A stretch of 64,000 nt of DNA from Ephydatia muelleri (taxonomy: Eukaryota; Porifera; Demospongiae; Spongillida; Spongillidae), in NCBI GenBank assembly GCA_013339895.1, contig JABACO010000006.1, positions 12,645,656 to 12,709,655 of the forward strand. The letters are read 5' to 3'. The position numbers and the translations under genes were made by a program. Below the pieces are notes generated by a model. That model saw only the letters and a list, made by a program, of their open reading frames with translations, searched no databases and was not told the origin of the DNA. Positions 23,661-53,774 of this stretch are shown one piece after another. Positions within the stretch are counted from its first letter, which is position 1. Each line of letters opens with the position of its first letter.

Positions 23661-26203
23661 ATGGCTTGCACTGACTGCGCATGCGTTTTAGATCAGATGC
23701 AGCGAATGAACCATATATGGTCATTGTTTTTAGGATTTTTCGTGGTATTAAAAGAGACATTTTATGCCTGTAGCGATATGGCCTATCGCATACATAGACA
23801 GCTACAGTGAGGTTTGGGGTGGGTGGCGTAGGAGTGTAGAGGGAGGTGGAAGGGAGGATCAAGCACCCGCGGGCCAGTCGCCCAGGGCAGCACATCTGGA
23901 GGCGACTGAAAGGGAGGTGATCAGCAGCTCGTTTGCTTGGCCAAGATGTTGAGATGTCGTTTAAATGAATTTTTCACTTCAATAATTATCCCTGGTTAGG
24001 CTGCAATGCAGTGGTCTAAAAAATAAATTTATTAGAATCTTGAAAAACGTCTTAATTTGTGATTATGAATGTATTAATTACGTTTAACTAGCTACTGAAA
24101 ATCAGTTCAACTAGAGCCAACATGTATTTGGTTGTGTATTTAATAAAAACTATTATTCTGTCCTATGTGCAGATTTGATTTGGTTTAATTATTTAAATAC
24201 GATTTCTATCTTACATTATTTACTATGGTGGCTTTAGAGCCACGCCCATGACAGGCACGCTCTCGGGCCGCGGCTTGTACACGGCTAGGTCGTTACGAGT
24301 AGTCGAAATGTTTTCGAGATAATATATCTCTGGTTTTAGGTGATACTTCCTATTTAACGAGCGAGGTCGAGAATAAGCAGCTATCATACTAAATCCGGCG
24401 CCCAGAAAAGAAAAGAAACGCAATGCGTGTTGAAGCAGTCAAAGGACAGAAGACGCTTCAATAACATGGCCTTGATCTAGCAGAGGGAACCGACCGTGAG
24501 AGGAATCAATGCAGCAGTGTGCAGAGTGCGAAAGCAATGACAGCTCACTCCATCAGATTCCGAAATTGATATGCCCCATCGCATATATAGAGCGAATGGA
24601 GTCATTGTTTTTTTCAATACATTGTGGGTGATGATAAATATCCTGTCGATATACCAGACCCTCCTCCTGCATGTGGTATAAAAAGAGACATTTTATCATT
24701 TTTATGCCTGTAGCGATATGGTCCATCGCATACATAGACAGCTACAGTGAGATTTGGGTGGATGGCGTAGGAGTGTAGAGAGAGGTGGAAGAGGCAGGAA
24801 AGAAGGGATCAAGCACCCGCGGGCCAGTCGCCCCGGGCGTATGAATATTGCTTTGCTAAGCTATATCTTAGTCACGTGATGGGAAATCATCTTGGTACCA
24901 AAAGATTTACTGTTCGGAGCTTTATCTCTTCGTCACACCGTTTGCGGCTGGTTGTTTGAAGCAGTTCACTAATATGAATATTGTACCACATTTTGTGGCG
25001 GAATTGCAATTTTTTTGAAGACCATAATCATTGGAAGCAGCTAGTGTTCCAAACAATTGCGACAGCGGATTGTTAAGGTGTAGCGAAAAAAGAAAAGAAT
25101 AAACACCCGCCTGAGACCCGCCATCGAGTAAAGTATTGTGTACAGGTCTGCATACGCCTCGTCTGAAAGCAGGAAAATCCTTGATCGAGACACACTGATA
25201 TATTATTTGGACCGTTGTGTTTGGTCGTTCAACGAATTTAATTATCCCTAGTTAGGCTGCAATGCAGTGGTCTAAAAAAAAAAAAATTACAAATTTATTA
25301 GAATCTTGAAAAACGAGGGATTTCCTTTTAATTCGGTTTTGAAGTTATTAATTGCGTTTAACTAACGACTGAAAATCTGTTGTACTGGCCGCATTATGTA
25401 AATAAAATCTATTTGGTTATGTAAATACGTATGTGCAGCTTTGACTTTACTTAAATAAATCAATTGTAATTTGATCTGCATTATTTAACTATGCATTACT
25501 CGAATCGTTTACAAAACAAGCACTCAGTTGCAAAATGGCGAGACTCTTGTATATGCAGCGCCATTCGAGCGCAAGAGTGAAGGGCACTCTTTGCTAGCTT
25601 CACTTCAGTTTTAGCAAAAGAGGGAAGATCAGAGTGACGTTTATTCTGTGGAATTTAGTGTCAAACTATTGGTGATAAAAAGGGGTGCCCGATGACACAA
25701 TATGTAGTGACGCTAATTTCAAATCTAGACATGGGCTAAATATGTGGAAAGAGAGATTCGAGCTTTGTCTTTACAAGACCTAAGTTGGAAGGGAAAGGAT
25801 GATGCAAAGGTGACGTAATGCACTATTGAGCAAAACGGTATACAGTGCACGACTCCATAGGTTCTCCACGACCTATGAAAACCCACATACTGTCTAAGCA
25901 TCCCACAAAATGTATCAAAAGCACAACCCTGGCAGCACAACCAAATCATTTGACATGGGAAAGGAAATAGCCCTTTAAAATGCTCAAAAGATCGCCCCAT
26001 ATCCTAAAACACATTAAACATACCTTGACACATTGGACAAGGTGGCGATATGGATAGTGGTGCGTTGTATGTCTATCCAAGTTGCATGTAACGAGCAGTT
26101 GATGTCATTTTAAAGGAGCTCGACCCATGCATGTCTGACAGGTACATACGGGCACTATTCTCCAAAAGCACTACAAGCCATTGACCAGCTGCATGAAGAC
26201 AAT

Positions 26204-26246
<43 letters not shown>

Positions 26247-26490
26247 TAATCTTTTCTATTCATTTGACCGATTCAATCCCTAGCTATGATGTGTGCGCAT
26301 GCGTGTGTGATTATGTACTTTGGGGGTTGAAATTCAAATCGATGTATCGATATCATGGTGGGCGATTATTTATTATTGATTATCGCCTTGCGGGTCTCGA
26401 TAAACAATATTAATTGACCTAGTTCCGTGTCATAAAACAGTTCGCTTTGTGCCCGTTTGTCGTCAAAATTCTCACTAATATTACTTTGGC
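23660..26490. other. Non-coding tail of copy 2
   Basis: Aligns with 5490-8870 of copy 1 but lacks the 646-bp and 154-bp transposons. It has its own insertion of about 220 bp (about 26,032-26,260) ending in a 37-nt poly-C run (26,207-26,243). No gene supported. Confidence 0.6.
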
Positions 26491-26880
26491 TAGCTAGTGA
26501 AATTGATATCGACGGACTGATCTACAGAATACCTAGAAAAATCATATTCGGCTGAAATGTCAACCACCAAGCCACTTGCCATTGTGGATCCTTGAAACTC
26601 TTCAACCACTGCAAGGTATTGTGATCTGTACGTATAATGAAACAACGACCCCACAAATAGGCACCAAAGTAGTGGATTGCCCACTCGACTGCCCACATCT
26701 CCCGCCTTGTTGCACAGTATTGGCGTTCACCTTTGTCAGCACCCCGGCTACTGGCGTAAGCAATGACTTGTCTGTCTCCATCTTGCGACAGCACCGCTCT
26801 CAGACCGTCCTGACTAGCATCCGTATCGACGATACGATATCGAATATCCCGAAAAGAAGAAGACTACAACATTTGACAAG
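26490..26880 (-). mobile_element. Ty3/Gypsy-type RNase H fragment, third of three
   Basis: The minus strand reads AVLSQDGDRQVIAYAS (across a frame change), GERQYCATRREMWAVEWAIH, YFGAYLWGRCFIIRTDHN and LQWLKSFKDPQWQVAWWL. It joins the same flank (GTTGATAGCTACGTGCGAGGG) as the copy 1 fragments. Frames are broken, so it is inactive. Confidence 0.8.
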
Positions 26881-27273
26881 AGCACTGCGAGATTGGTGTA
26901 AAAATGTTGATCGAATTGAAATTGTTGATAGCTACGTGCGAGGGTCCTTGAAAAGAGCGACAGCTAGAGCACACATTTTGAATCTAAGCGATCTGCCGAT
27001 ATCTAGAGGACCTCGATGAGAACCGTGCTGCTAAAAAGGTCAGTGCCATCAAGGCATCTCTGAAAGGAGTTGATATTCGAAAGACCCCGATTGGCTAAAC
27101 GTATGCCACGTCCTAGCTGCCGAGACGACACGGTATCGCAGAGGTCTTAGACTACTACGACCACCCAAAGGTATGTTATAGCATGTTGTATATATGCTAA
27201 GGGATGGCATCTACATATAAGCGTCACATCTGACATCAGGCCGTAGCCAGGGGTGGGTCGGGTGGGTCGAACG

Positions 27274-27313
<40 letters not shown>
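27274..27313. repeat. 40-nt poly-C run
   Basis: Preceded by GGCCGTAGCCAGGGGTGGG, which resembles the GCCCGTAGCGAGG found before the poly-G run at 6177. Both fit ends of non-autonomous DNA elements. Confidence 0.85.
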
Positions 27314-27316
<3 letters not shown>

Positions 27317-27350
27317 CGAAGTTTAGTTCTTTCATTAATAGATGTTATAC

Positions 27351-27617
27351 CAAGTAAATAAAAACATTCTCTAACGAGAAAGTTGTTGGTATATAGGATT
27401 GACCAATGGTGGTGTGAAAAGCACAGAAACACTGGATAATTGAAATAGGCCTATATTAAGCCCATTACTCAGGCATGTACTGTTATAACGTTAGTGTGCT
27501 AAATATAGGCCTACCCAGTCAAATTTCTGTCACTCTTGTTTCTGTGCTTTTTACACCACCATTGGTCAATCCTATATACCAATAACTTTCTCGTTAGAGA
27601 ATGTTTTTATTTACTTG
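27351..27617. mobile_element. Foldback element with 80-bp inverted arms
   Basis: 27,351-27,430 (CAAGTAAATAAAAACATTCT onward) is the near-perfect reverse complement of 27,538-27,617, around a spacer of about 107 bp that itself holds a shorter inverted pair (AGGCCTATATT and AATATAGGCCT). Copy 1 lacks it. No coding capacity, so a MITE-type element is likely. Confidence 0.75.
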
Positions 27618-27619
27618 TT

Positions 27620-28400
27620 TCATAAGTTTTTTCTTCTGTCATAGTAGCAAACAAATTCAATTTTCGAAGGGAGGGAGGTTACAAACTTTAATAATTGAAA
27701 CTATAAGTATATGAGTTTTTAATGTACTGTACGGTTCCCCTGCCTTGGTCCTCTTCTTCTCTCCTAGCCTCGTCTCTGACCTCACTGGCCTGGTTCCGGC
27801 CATGGGAGCCATGTGGGTGGTATGGTAGCTGAGGACATATGGTAGCTGGGGACATATGGTAGCTGGGGGAAGGGAAGCTTACAACACCTTCTCTTGCCTC
27901 GCATCCAGCATTGCCATCAATTCCTGCCACAAGATCCAAGTCTTGGCTGAAATATATGGCAGGCACAATTTCACCCTGGTTCAAGCCATTGCCAGGGCCT
28001 TTCTGGGTGTATGTTTACCCAACATGAAACGCAACATGTTGCCTACTGTATGGTCACCTTAACTGTATTTGTCTTAAAATGACTATATTTTGTCCTGGAG
28101 CAGGTGGGCTGCAGCTAGGCAGACTGAGGAGAGAAAGCACACATGTAGTGATCCCATCTGCTCAGAACTGGGTTGGAAGTGTGTTCCACTTGTGGTGGAG
28201 ACATTTGGCGCATTGGGGAAGAACGGCAGGCCATTTTTCTCTAAGCTAGCAGTATGACTTGAGGCACAAGTCAGGCCACCATGCTAAATTCCCTCTACGG
28301 CAGACTAAGTCTACTCTTAGTTCAAGCCAACGCTTGAGGGTTAGGGGGTAGGTTTGTGCTTGGTTATTTGTATATGACAAATGACTATTAATGCTTCATG
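27620..28400. other. Copy 2-specific sequence without supported gene
   Basis: Short frames on both strands (27,688-27,984; 27,856-28,062) show no recognisable domain. A three-fold GACATATGGTAGCTG repeat lies near 27,832-27,865. Confidence 0.45.
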
Positions 28401-28414
28401 TGTTATATTAATGA

Positions 28415-28645
28415 TAGGAGCTGGGGTGGGTCTGGGGTGGGTCTGGGGTGGGGCTGGGGTGGGGCAGGGGTGGGGCAGAGATGGGGCTGAGGTGGGGCTG
28501 GGGTGGGGCAGTTCGGGGGCTGGGTGGGTCTGGGGTTGGTCTTGGGTGAGCTGGGGTAGGCTGGGGTGGGGCAGGGGTGAGGCTGGGGTGGGGCAGGGGT
28601 GAGGCAGGGGTGGGGCTGGGGTGGGGGCTGGGGGGGCTGGAACTT
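28415..28645. repeat. G-rich minisatellite
   Basis: Variants of GGGGTGGGGCTGGGGTGGGGCAG repeated about ten times. A short relic (12,140-12,180) occupies the same place in copy 1. The G-tract spacing would allow G-quadruplexes on the plus strand. Confidence 0.9.
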
Positions 28646-28734
28646 GTGTCGTCTGTGTCCCCATGGTAGTGCTTGGTAGTGCATGGTAGTGCTTGGGAGG
28701 GGAGGGGTGGCTGAACCATGAAGTCACTATCACA

Positions 28735-28880
28735 TCTGGCCTCCCGCCTAGCAACCAGCACCAAGGCAGTGGTTCTCACCGACCATTCCGGCAGGCTGAA
28801 CCTGGGACCTTGTCAGAGCAAACGCCACCGCCCGTTCTGACCAGGTGCTTTGCATCTGACATGTAGAGTGTAACATGTGT
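28735..28880 (-). repeat. Possible tRNA-derived SINE remnant, copy 2
   Basis: Same A-box/B-box-like block as at 12,255-12,410. Confidence 0.35.
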
Positions 28881-28899
28881 GTCCAGTATTTACTTGTGC

Positions 28900-30450
28900 A
28901 ATAGTATGATTATGGGATGCTGGAGATATACCTGGTACATTTGAATTTGCTGTCACAATATTTCAATAACTTACCTGAAGCGAGTGTGACAGCAGGGTCT
29001 GCAGCCTTTGTCACCGAGGTGAGGAAGCATCAAGCTAATGTGCAGAGCTGGGTTGGGTCTCAATTCCACTTGTGGTTGAGACGTATAGGTGCAGCATACA
29101 GAGGCCAAGTGGGCTCTATCCAGCTTGCCTCTCATTTAGTCATGCGGCGCAATTGCTCAAAATCCACAGCAACTGCATCCTTCTATGGACGACTGAGCGT
29201 GACCCTAATGTGAGGACGCTGCAGTCAAGATTCACCCAGGACTTCATTGACTGAATTATCATACATTTTTGGTTCAATCATCTTACTTATGTGCTTAGTG
29301 ATTGAAGGTGTACTTGTGTATCAAATAATAGCAGCAGGGTCAAGTCGACTGTTCTTTCGGCAGGCTGAACCTCCATCTGGTGAGAGCCATCCTCACCATA
29401 TGAATTCAGTTTTAAACTATTTTTTGTTGTTTGTTGTTTATGTTTCATATTATAATCATCAGGAGGTTCCCTCTTTCTTTAGTCCTCAAGCTCCTTGTGC
29501 ATCAATTTCCACCAGTGAACACGTTCTCATTTTTTCATCTTTTAATGTCTTTAGTACCCTATGGATAGCAAGGAGGTGTGGTTAAATTGAGAATACATGG
29601 AGGATAGATTACTCTGACATTTTAAAATGTCCATTCAAATTGAACACCCCAAAAGCCATCAGTCGACTGAGCACCTGTGATGGACTGGAAGTTTGATTTA
29701 AGGGAGACATTGTAGCAGACTAGTACCTGCATGAGTTGGTTACAGAACTCCTTATGGTGGAGAGATGGAAAGCCACCAAAAATAACCACTCATAACTACA
29801 GAAGATAGAATAGCCCAACGCACATCAATGGGTAGAGTTGTCTACAAATGAATGCTCCCTTTTCTTGAGCTGTGCAGGTCCATTGATCATTGATGAGTGG
29901 AATTATTTAGTTGGAAGCATCATGCTGGCTGAGTTTACATCTTGAGTTGTGTACTCCCATTAGGCAATCTGTCACTGAAATATTAAGCCTGAGATCACAT
30001 TTATCCAGGGATTCAGGATCAGCTTCAAGGCTAAATCAACTGACCTCACTCTATTCGATATGCACCTAAAATAGACACATATATTGGAATTTGTGAATCA
30101 GTAATTTGTAGTATACATAACCTAACTTTGGCCCAATATGTGCTGACATGTGACAATATCCTAGACTTGTGCCACATCTCAACAATGTGCGATATTCTGT
30201 CAGGTGTGTAAAATTCCAACCTGATCCCACACCTTACAACTCCCACCTTCAAATGCATCCATCTGATACATCAGGAAGGAAAGGCTTTGGTGCAGCCCAA
30301 TTTTCAGTGCAAGACATTGAAGCTGCCTTGTTTAGAACTGAGCAAACATTTTATTGCAAAATGGCCAACACAAAAACAAGCCAATACAGTGCAATTAGCA
30401 TATCTATGCATTCAAATGTACAAAACAAACATGCATCACTACGGCTTAGT
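28900..30450. other. End of the duplicated segment and spacer
   Basis: Collinear with copy 1 to 29,751, where identity stops inside the NCKAP1 exon remnant (GCATGAGTTGGTTACAGAAC). Beyond that no gene is supported until the receptor gene ends at 30,454. Confidence 0.55.
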
Positions 30451-30453
30451 GTT

Positions 30454-47418
<16,965 letters not shown>

Positions 47419-47549
47419 CGATGCACAAAAGGTAAATTTGCGTGGGAGAGTTTGTAATAACTGAATGATGTATTTTAATCGACCGATATTTTTTTACCTT
47501 TCACGTGATCTCCTAAACTGACACATTTGCACGTTGGAATTGTAAGACT

Positions 47550-47690
47550 TCAAGTATGGGTTTCCCAATGAGTATCTCAAGAGATTACCAATGAGTATCT
47601 CAAGTATGGGTTTCCCAATGAGTATCTCAAGAGATTACCAATGAGTATCTCAAGAGATTACCAATGAGTATCTCAAGAGATTACCTTAGC
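47550..47690. repeat. 23-25-bp repeat upstream of the receptor start
   Basis: Units of CAATGAGTATCTCAAGAGATTA recur about five times, 130-270 bp upstream of the receptor ATG. Some units carry CAAGTATGGGTTTCC instead. Its position would overlap a promoter, but no core promoter element is evident. Confidence 0.85.
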
Positions 47691-47694
47691 CTTC

Positions 47695-49199
47695 AACCAT
47701 TGATATATAGTGTCCAGCGTATCGCTATTTTGCCTCCTCCCCAGACCGTATTGCCCCCACCTCTACATGTATCAAATTTCATCCTATTCCTTATTATCCA
47801 TACATTTTAATCGCTGATCTTTTGTCCTGATTAAGCACCGAACGACGCCACTCGCTCCAATCACCGGCCAGACTGAGGAAATTTTGGGATCAAGACATCA
47901 AGTTCATGCATAGATTCCAATGTAAAAAATAAATAAAAACACTGAAAAGGTGTGGTGTTACATCTAACATCGCAACCTAATTCAAATCAACCACACTTAC
48001 ATGCCTTATGAAGCGCCACACTAGTTAATCATAATACTATAAGAAACCTAACCAACCACATGGCCCATAGCTATTGTATGATATATATCTAATGCAAGGT
48101 CTAACTAAGCAGTTATAAAATTGGATAAAATAATGGATAAATGTTTGAGCAGCACAGATACAAAGTACTGCTTGTTGTTAGCTCAAACATCAACAATAAA
48201 GGGTTATAGGACAACTAAGTTAGCTGTGTTCCGTGAAAAGCATGCCTTGGAACCCATGCAGCCCGATTCTTTTTGCATGCACGCAACTGAAACTGATTAC
48301 GGATGGAATACATGTAACAATCGAGCGTTTTATGATTTTTATCCAATATTATCAGTTTGGCGTGTAGGTCGTCACTTGTATCGTTGTTGCTCGTTATCCC
48401 TTGACTATACCAGTGGGAACTGATGTAAGATGCATGGCGCCTCTCACAATGCATGCTGATACCATGCACTACTGGTTTGAAATGCGACAAAACCCGCCTC
48501 ACCCCCCAACACTGGTCCTGGACTAGCTAGTAATAATAATACTTGCATGGTTGTGAATATGCATACACATCATCCGGCCAAATCACGGCCAAGCTGCATC
48601 AGTAATCTTTCGCTTCTTTGACAAACCCTGGAGGATTTCCTTAATTGTATACGCGTAATACACCTTGTGAGGCAATCCATGCACTTCTCTGCTTCTGAGT
48701 GTATTGCTTTAGCTTCCGGGGTGGAATCATAGAACTCTTCAGGGCTGAGCAGTAAATGCATGCAGTGGTATAGTTCCACACGGATGAAGCCCAAGCATCT
48801 CCTAGCTCTGCTGACACATGCACGTTCAGTCGGCAAAGCGTCATGGGCTCATTTGAGGAGCTCGCGAGTAATTCATTATTAAACCACATCTTCGATAGCT
48901 GCAATATGCTTATGCTACGATGGCTCTCGGTTGCCTTGAGCTCTGTACCGCCTTTTTAATGATGGCGACGATCTTAGGCACAGTTGGCGAGCGGTTTCTA
49001 CGAGCTCGCCGTCAACCCGTTATTGAACAGACACCTTGTATGGAAAGGTACTGGCACCAGCTAGTTCCCAATCTTCATGCAGACATCTTCACTGCATTTG
49101 CACCACTGCTCGCCTCCTCACTGTCATCGTCATCATCGGCCGATTCGGATCGTCAGTAACGAATTAAGTCTCCATACTACCACGTGGGAGTATAACTGC
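47695..49199. other. Upstream region without a supported gene
   Basis: Short frames (48,121-48,423 plus; 48,570-48,904 minus; 48,920-49,159 plus) show no recognisable domain. The last begins MALGCLELCTAFLMMATILG, a possible signal or membrane segment, and is cut close to the gap. Confidence 0.5.
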
Positions 49200-50199
49200 N
49201 NNNNNNNNNNNNNNNNNNNNNNNNNNNNNNNNNNNNNNNNNNNNNNNNNNNNNNNNNNNNNNNNNNNNNNNNNNNNNNNNNNNNNNNNNNNNNNNNNNNN
49301 NNNNNNNNNNNNNNNNNNNNNNNNNNNNNNNNNNNNNNNNNNNNNNNNNNNNNNNNNNNNNNNNNNNNNNNNNNNNNNNNNNNNNNNNNNNNNNNNNNNN
49401 NNNNNNNNNNNNNNNNNNNNNNNNNNNNNNNNNNNNNNNNNNNNNNNNNNNNNNNNNNNNNNNNNNNNNNNNNNNNNNNNNNNNNNNNNNNNNNNNNNNN
49501 NNNNNNNNNNNNNNNNNNNNNNNNNNNNNNNNNNNNNNNNNNNNNNNNNNNNNNNNNNNNNNNNNNNNNNNNNNNNNNNNNNNNNNNNNNNNNNNNNNNN
49601 NNNNNNNNNNNNNNNNNNNNNNNNNNNNNNNNNNNNNNNNNNNNNNNNNNNNNNNNNNNNNNNNNNNNNNNNNNNNNNNNNNNNNNNNNNNNNNNNNNNN
49701 NNNNNNNNNNNNNNNNNNNNNNNNNNNNNNNNNNNNNNNNNNNNNNNNNNNNNNNNNNNNNNNNNNNNNNNNNNNNNNNNNNNNNNNNNNNNNNNNNNNN
49801 NNNNNNNNNNNNNNNNNNNNNNNNNNNNNNNNNNNNNNNNNNNNNNNNNNNNNNNNNNNNNNNNNNNNNNNNNNNNNNNNNNNNNNNNNNNNNNNNNNNN
49901 NNNNNNNNNNNNNNNNNNNNNNNNNNNNNNNNNNNNNNNNNNNNNNNNNNNNNNNNNNNNNNNNNNNNNNNNNNNNNNNNNNNNNNNNNNNNNNNNNNNN
50001 NNNNNNNNNNNNNNNNNNNNNNNNNNNNNNNNNNNNNNNNNNNNNNNNNNNNNNNNNNNNNNNNNNNNNNNNNNNNNNNNNNNNNNNNNNNNNNNNNNNN
50101 NNNNNNNNNNNNNNNNNNNNNNNNNNNNNNNNNNNNNNNNNNNNNNNNNNNNNNNNNNNNNNNNNNNNNNNNNNNNNNNNNNNNNNNNNNNNNNNNNNN
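49200..50199. other. Assembly gap of exactly 1,000 N
   Basis: The round size suggests a scaffolding gap of unknown length. The sequence after it restarts in the middle of a receptor exon that is already present at 31,549. Confidence 0.99.
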
Positions 50200-50726
50200 C
50201 ATCACTATGGGCACATTATAGCAGCTTTCTCCTGTGTATAAGTGCATCTGTTTAAATGAAAAACAAGCGCTGTATTATACATCAGAGATGAGCAGTGCAA
50301 AGATGGCTAACTGTTCCAATCTCTGAAACACTTTTGCAGCTGATCAGAATGAATCCAAAGTCAAGGAAGTATTTGTACATGAACAGAAAAATGAAGTAGA
50401 AGCCATGGTAGCCATAGTTTTTTGCGCTTGCCAATAGCTCTGTATTTGTTGGCACTGTGGAATACATAAGTATCAGTAGCTGATCCAAGGGGGAAGGAGG
50501 GGGGGGGGGGGAAGAGGGGGAACATGTTATTCACTATCAATTTTCACTACTGAGTATAGATGATTTCCTTTACAAAGCAATATTAAAGAATAATTTTTCT
50601 ATAGACACATCCGAGCGTTACGCAAAACCTTTCTTGCATCGAGTTCATGCTACAATTTTCTCAACGTTATTGTATTTTGCCATTTATAACAGCTTCTATG
50701 CTAAATACAAACACACATTTGCATGT

Positions 50727-50958
50727 TGACCTCTAATGGGTGGAGACAGTGACCTCTAATGGGTGGAGACAGTGACCTCTAATGGGTGGAGACAGTGACC
50801 TCTAATGAGTGGAGACAGTGAACTCTAAGGGGGAGACAGTGACCTCTAAGGGGTGAGACAGTGACCTCTAAGGGGTGGAGACAGTGACCTCTAAGGGGTG
50901 GAGACAGTGACCTCTAAGGGGTGGAGACAGTGACCTCTACTGGGTGGAGACAGTGACA
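50727..50958. repeat. 24-bp minisatellite, about 10 units (second block)
   Basis: Counterpart of 32,079-32,290 with one more unit. Confidence 0.95.
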
Positions 50959-51826
50959 ATCATCATCACTCACCATAGAAGGTACATCACCATGGCAAGG
51001 ACCGCCAAATATACGGTACATCCAAGGAAGGCCACTAGCAGTGGTGAAAGACCCTCAAACAGACAAAAAGGGAATGCAGTTGTGAATCCCAAGATATTGT
51101 ACAACACGGAAAGCATAGCATTCTGCATGGAGGGAAATTGCATTGGTAGTGTCCAACAACACAACAAATTTATGTTAACAAATTTATGTTGCTTACAATA
51201 TTTTTCTGTTGAACGTTCGGAATCTCTGTAAATCAATCCATGATCTACAGAATTAAATGCATTGGTCTCAGTGTAGTGGTTCAGCTAACCTTCATGTGTA
51301 TGGATTAATAAATTCAAGATGTATACAACTGTACAGCCTATGCGCATAGTTAGTTGAGCACCATCCATGTACCCTTGTACCCATATTGAGATCATCTTCG
51401 GGTGAGCACAGTGGCCAGATATAAGTCATTTCACAACGTCAATCCTACTATACTCGAAGGTCTCTTGGACTGTGTTAAACTATCTTGTATTGCAGGTGTT
51501 AAGTTGTACATTGACAGACATTTGTACAATTAAACCTATTTCTCACCATAAGTTTATTTACTAAGTCAACTACTCTGCAGTATGGGCTACCAAGGATCTC
51601 CATTCTGCTCAAAATACGCGGTAATGGAACTATCATTAAAGATAACATGATTAGAAAGAGTTTTTGACCATACCTGAGCATAAAATATGAAACCTTTCAT
51701 TCATTTGGAACCTTGACATCAAAGTACAAGATCACCAAAGTCAATATGGGTATCAGAATGCCTAAATGAGAGGCAAACAAAATTTACCATGCACACAATC
51801 AAGCACATTGTGACTGACTTTGCAGT

Positions 51827-53590
51827 AACACACCCAATGCTAACACACCCAATGCTAACACACCCAATGCTAACACACCCAATGCTAACACACCCAATGC
51901 TAACACACCCAATGCTAACACACCCAATGCTAACACACCCAATGCTAACACACCCATGCTAGCACACCCAATGCTAACAACCACACACCCAATGCTAACA
52001 CACCCAATGCTAAACACCCAATGCTAACACACCCAATGCTAACACACCCAATGCTACACCCCATGCTAACACACCCAATGCTACACCCAATGCTAACACA
52101 CACCCAATGCTAACACACCCAATGCTAACACACCCAATGCTAACACACCCAATGCTAACACACCCAATGCTAACACACCAATGCTACACACCCAATGCTA
52201 ACACACCCAATGCTAAACACCCCCATGCTAACACACCCAATGCTAACACACCCAATGCTAACACACCCATGCTAACACCACCCAACACACCCATGCTAAC
52301 ACACCCAATGCTAACACACCCAATGCTAGCACAACCAATGCTAACACACCAATGCTAGCACACCCAATGCTAACACACCCAATGCTAACACCCCAATGCT
52401 AACACACCCAATGCTAACACACCCAATGCTAACACACCCAATGCTAACACACCCAATGCTACACACCCAATGCTAGCACACCCAATGCTAACACACCCAA
52501 TGCTAACACATCCAATGCTAACACACCCATGAACACACCCAATGCTAGCACACCCAATGCTAGCACACCCAATGCTAGCACACCCAATGCTAACACACCC
52601 AATGCTAGCACACCCAATGCTAACACACCCAATCTAACACACCAATGCTAACACACCCAATGCTAACACATCCAATGCTAACACCCAATGCTAACACACC
52701 CAATGCTAACACACCCAATGCTACACACCAATGCTAACACACCCAATGAAACACACCCATGCTAACACACCCAATGCTAACACACACCAATGCTACACAC
52801 CCCAATGCTAACACATCCAATGCTAACACCCCAATGCTAACACATCCAATGCTAACACACTCAATGCTAACACACCCAATGCTAACACACCCAATGCTAC
52901 ACCCAATGCTAACAACACCATGCTACACACCCAATGCTAACACACCAATGCTAACACACCCAATGAACACACAATGCTAACCCCCAATGCTAACACACCC
53001 AATGCTACACACCAATGCTAACACCACCAATGCTAACACACCCAATGCTAACACACCCAATGCTAACACACCCAATGCTAACACCCCAATGCTAACACAC
53101 CCATGCTAACACACCCCAATGCTAACACACCCAATGCTAACACACCCATGCTACACACCCAATGCTAACACACCCAATGCTAACACACCCAAATGCTAAC
53201 ACACCCATGCTAGCACCCCCAATGCTAACACACCCAATGCTAACACACCAATGCTAACACCCCAATGCTAACACACCCAATGCTAACACACCCAATACTA
53301 GCACACCCATGCTAGCACACCAATGCTAACAACACCCAATGCTAACACACAACCCAATGCTAACACACCCAATGCTAACACAAAAACACACCCAATGCTA
53401 CACACCCAATGCTAGCACCCCCAATGCTAACACACCCAATGCTAAACAACCACCCAATCTAAACACAGACCCAATTGCTACCACACCCAATGCTCAACAC
53501 CCAACTGCTCTCAACCCATGCTAACACATCCCATGCTCAACCACCCATGCTAACACACCCAATCTAGCTCCCCCGCCAAAGGCTACTGCC
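51827..53590. repeat. 15-bp minisatellite ACACCCAATGCTAAC, about 115 units (second block)
   Basis: Three times longer than its counterpart at 33,160-33,736 and full of single-base deletions, which become worse toward the right end (about 53,440-53,590). This looks like poorly corrected long-read sequence across an expanded allele. Confidence 0.95.
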
Positions 53591-53774
53591 ACACCCCAAT
53601 GTTACAATGGTGCATAAGCTATACGCTACAATATCGTGGTCATGTGCACAATGTGACATCACAGGGACATCACCAGTGTGTGTCATGTGCACAATGTGAC
53701 ATACCATTTGTCATCACGTACACCGTGTGACATACCTACATCCACAGTACAGACTATGAAATGTTCACATACAG

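Noticed and set aside
28917..29254. Plus-strand frames as a gene
   Set aside because: No recognisable domain, no splice support, and part of the sequence is missing from the sister copy.
48121..49159. Three short frames as genes
   Set aside because: No domain, no conservation evidence within the window, and close to the assembly gap.
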